A DNA stretch of 13,737 bases from SZUA-1377 sp964622255. Its GTDB lineage: Bacteria > Campylobacterota > Campylobacteria > Campylobacterales > QNZT01. The notes under the pieces were generated by a model. It was given only the letters and a program-made list of their open reading frames with translations. It had not been told where the DNA came from and did not search any database. Below, in pieces: positions 12,789-13,737 of the stretch (positions within the stretch are counted from its first letter, which is position 1; every line of letters begins with the position of its first letter). Where the stretch lies: the NCBI GenBank assembly GCA_964622255.1, contig CAZUPK010000077.1:1-13737 (forward strand), written 5' to 3'. A program made the position numbers and the translations under genes.

Positions 12789-13671
12789 CTTCTTCTACTT
12801 TTTTATCTTTTTCATATGAGTTTAAATCCATATAGTTTGAAAAATACTTCAAAGTTTGCCCTACTCTATATTTAAGCTCCGTTCTTTTTACAACCATATC
12901 TAAAAATCCATGTTCGAGTAAAAACTCTGCAGTTTGAAAGCCTTCTGGAAGTTCTGCACCAATAGTTTGCTTGATAACTCTTTGTCCGGCAAAACCTATC
13001 AAAGCTCCCGGTTCTGCGATAATAACATCTCCAAGCATAGCAAATGAAGCACTAACTCCACCCATAGTAGGATCTGTTAGTATAGAGATATAAGGAAGAT
13101 GATGCTTTGCTAACTTTTTTAGTGCTGTCGAAGTTTTTGCCATCTGCATCAAGGAGAAAGTGCTTTCTTGCATCCTAGCTCCACCACTTGCACTTATGAT
13201 AACGACTCCCTGCTTTTTCTCTATCGCTCTATTTACCGCTCTTACTATCTTTTCACCTTCAACAGAGCCTAAACTTCCACCCATAAAGTTAAAGTCAAAT
13301 ACAACAAGTTGAGTCGGGATGCTATTTATCAAACACTCTCCACTAACAGCAGAAGACTGCCTACCACTCTTAGCCTCTCCCTCTTTTATTCTTTTTTTAT
13401 ATGACTTTTTATCAACGAAGTTAAGTGGATCAACCGGTATCAAATCGGCATCTTTTTCTATAAAGCTTCCCTCATCAACTAAAAGCTCTATCCTTCTTTT
13501 TTGTCCTATCCTAAAATGATACTCACATTTTGGACAAACATTTTGATTTGCTTCTACCTCTTTATAATACATCAAAGAGTTACACTTTTTACATTTAACC
13601 CAATGACTTGGTGCTTCACTTTTAGATGGTTGCTCTTTTCTAAAATTTTTAAATAAATCAGTAAAGTTCAT
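12781..13671 (-). CDS. accD: Acetyl-CoA carboxylase carboxyltransferase subunit beta
   Basis: A 296-residue subunit that, with AccA, transfers carboxyl from carboxybiotin to acetyl-CoA to give malonyl-CoA, the first step of fatty-acid synthesis. An N-terminal four-cysteine zinc ribbon (Cys27, Cys30, Cys46, Cys49) is followed by the crotonase-like domain with SASGGARMQES at 160-170, DPTMGGVSASFA near 200-211 and EPGALIGFAGQRVI at 220-233, which build the oxyanion holes and CoA site. Full length for the family. AAGGA lies 7 bases before the ATG, with a TATAAA about 16 bases upstream of the start. It leads an operon with thiE. Confidence 0.97.
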   Translation of the reverse strand: MNFTDLFKNFRKEQPSKSEAPSHWVKCKKCNSLMYYKEVEANQNVCPKCEYHFRIGQKRRIELLVDEGSFIEKDADLIPVDPLNFVDKKSYKKRIKEGEAKSGRQSSAVSGECLINSIPTQLVVFDFNFMGGSLGSVEGEKIVRAVNRAIEKKQGVVIISASGGARMQESTFSLMQMAKTSTALKKLAKHHLPYISILTDPTMGGVSASFAMLGDVIIAEPGALIGFAGQRVIKQTIGAELPEGFQTAEFLLEHGFLDMVVKRTELKYRVGQTLKYFSNYMDLNSYEKDKKVEEVE

Positions 13672-13686
13672 AAATAATCCTTAGCA

Positions 13687-13692
13687 TTTATA
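13687..13692 (-). promoter_or_regulatory. Possible -10 box of the accD-thiE operon
   Basis: TGTATAAAT on the minus strand lies 16 bases before the accD start codon, so the leader would be very short. No -35 is clear. The operon may instead be transcribed from further upstream, outside the window. Confidence 0.3.
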
Positions 13693-13737
13693 CATCTGTG
13701 AGGTATTTTACTTAAAATTGCCTTTTGGTTTAGTAAC

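Noticed and set aside
13319..13519. Plus-strand open frame of 66 codons inside accD
   Set aside because: Antisense shadow of the AccD reading frame.
13708..13737. Possible last nine codons of a gene upstream of accD (minus strand, ending VTKPKGNFK)
   Set aside because: The frame is open to the window edge, but ten codons are too few to support a gene.

Overview
The window looks like chromosomal DNA from a low-GC member of the Campylobacterota (epsilonproteobacteria), such as an Arcobacter-, Sulfurimonas- or Sulfurospirillum-like organism. This rests on the AT-rich codon use, the gene families (ATP-dependent PEP carboxykinase, small cytochrome c-553, OmpR-type regulator with a short-linker histidine kinase, pseudopilins with K-A-F leaders, HU, FtsK, AccD), and promoters that show a clear TATAAT but little -35. 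The genus is an inference; no rRNA is present.

Left part (1-4727, all minus strand). A ComEA-like DNA-binding protein runs off the left edge. Between it and pckA lies a decayed start of a secreted ATP-dependent DNA ligase (LigE type), which keeps its signal peptide and adenylation motif. Then come pckA (gluconeogenesis), a monohaem cytochrome c-553, and a three-gene overlapping unit: OmpR-type regulator, sensor kinase, and a small exported CxxCH protein.

Middle (4801-9351). A divergent run of three overlapping genes encodes prepilin-like proteins, followed by a PIF1/RecD-like helicase. A decayed stretch around 7.7-8.2 kb holds an open-frame relic and a hairpin resembling the right end of an IS200/IS605 (TnpB) element. 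After it comes the HU gene (minus) and a truncated, frame-disrupted IS5-family transposase with one recognisable terminal repeat.

Right part (9352-13737). FtsK (plus) is followed by 0.6 kb without an intact gene. That gap holds an internally deleted TnpB relic, a second IS605-type end hairpin, and a broken small gene that once continued the accD-thiE operon. ThiE and AccD (minus) close the window.

The intact genes are mostly housekeeping. The unusual content is in the gaps: two solitary TnpB-type ends in the same orientation, a TnpB fused across a deletion so that its RuvC-I motif survives, and the ligase relic beside comEA. ComEA, the LigE relic and the pseudopilins together hint at past or present DNA uptake. 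I did not find a complete novel system. The most system-like candidate is the regulator/kinase/CxxCH-protein unit, which could be a redox-linked signalling module.
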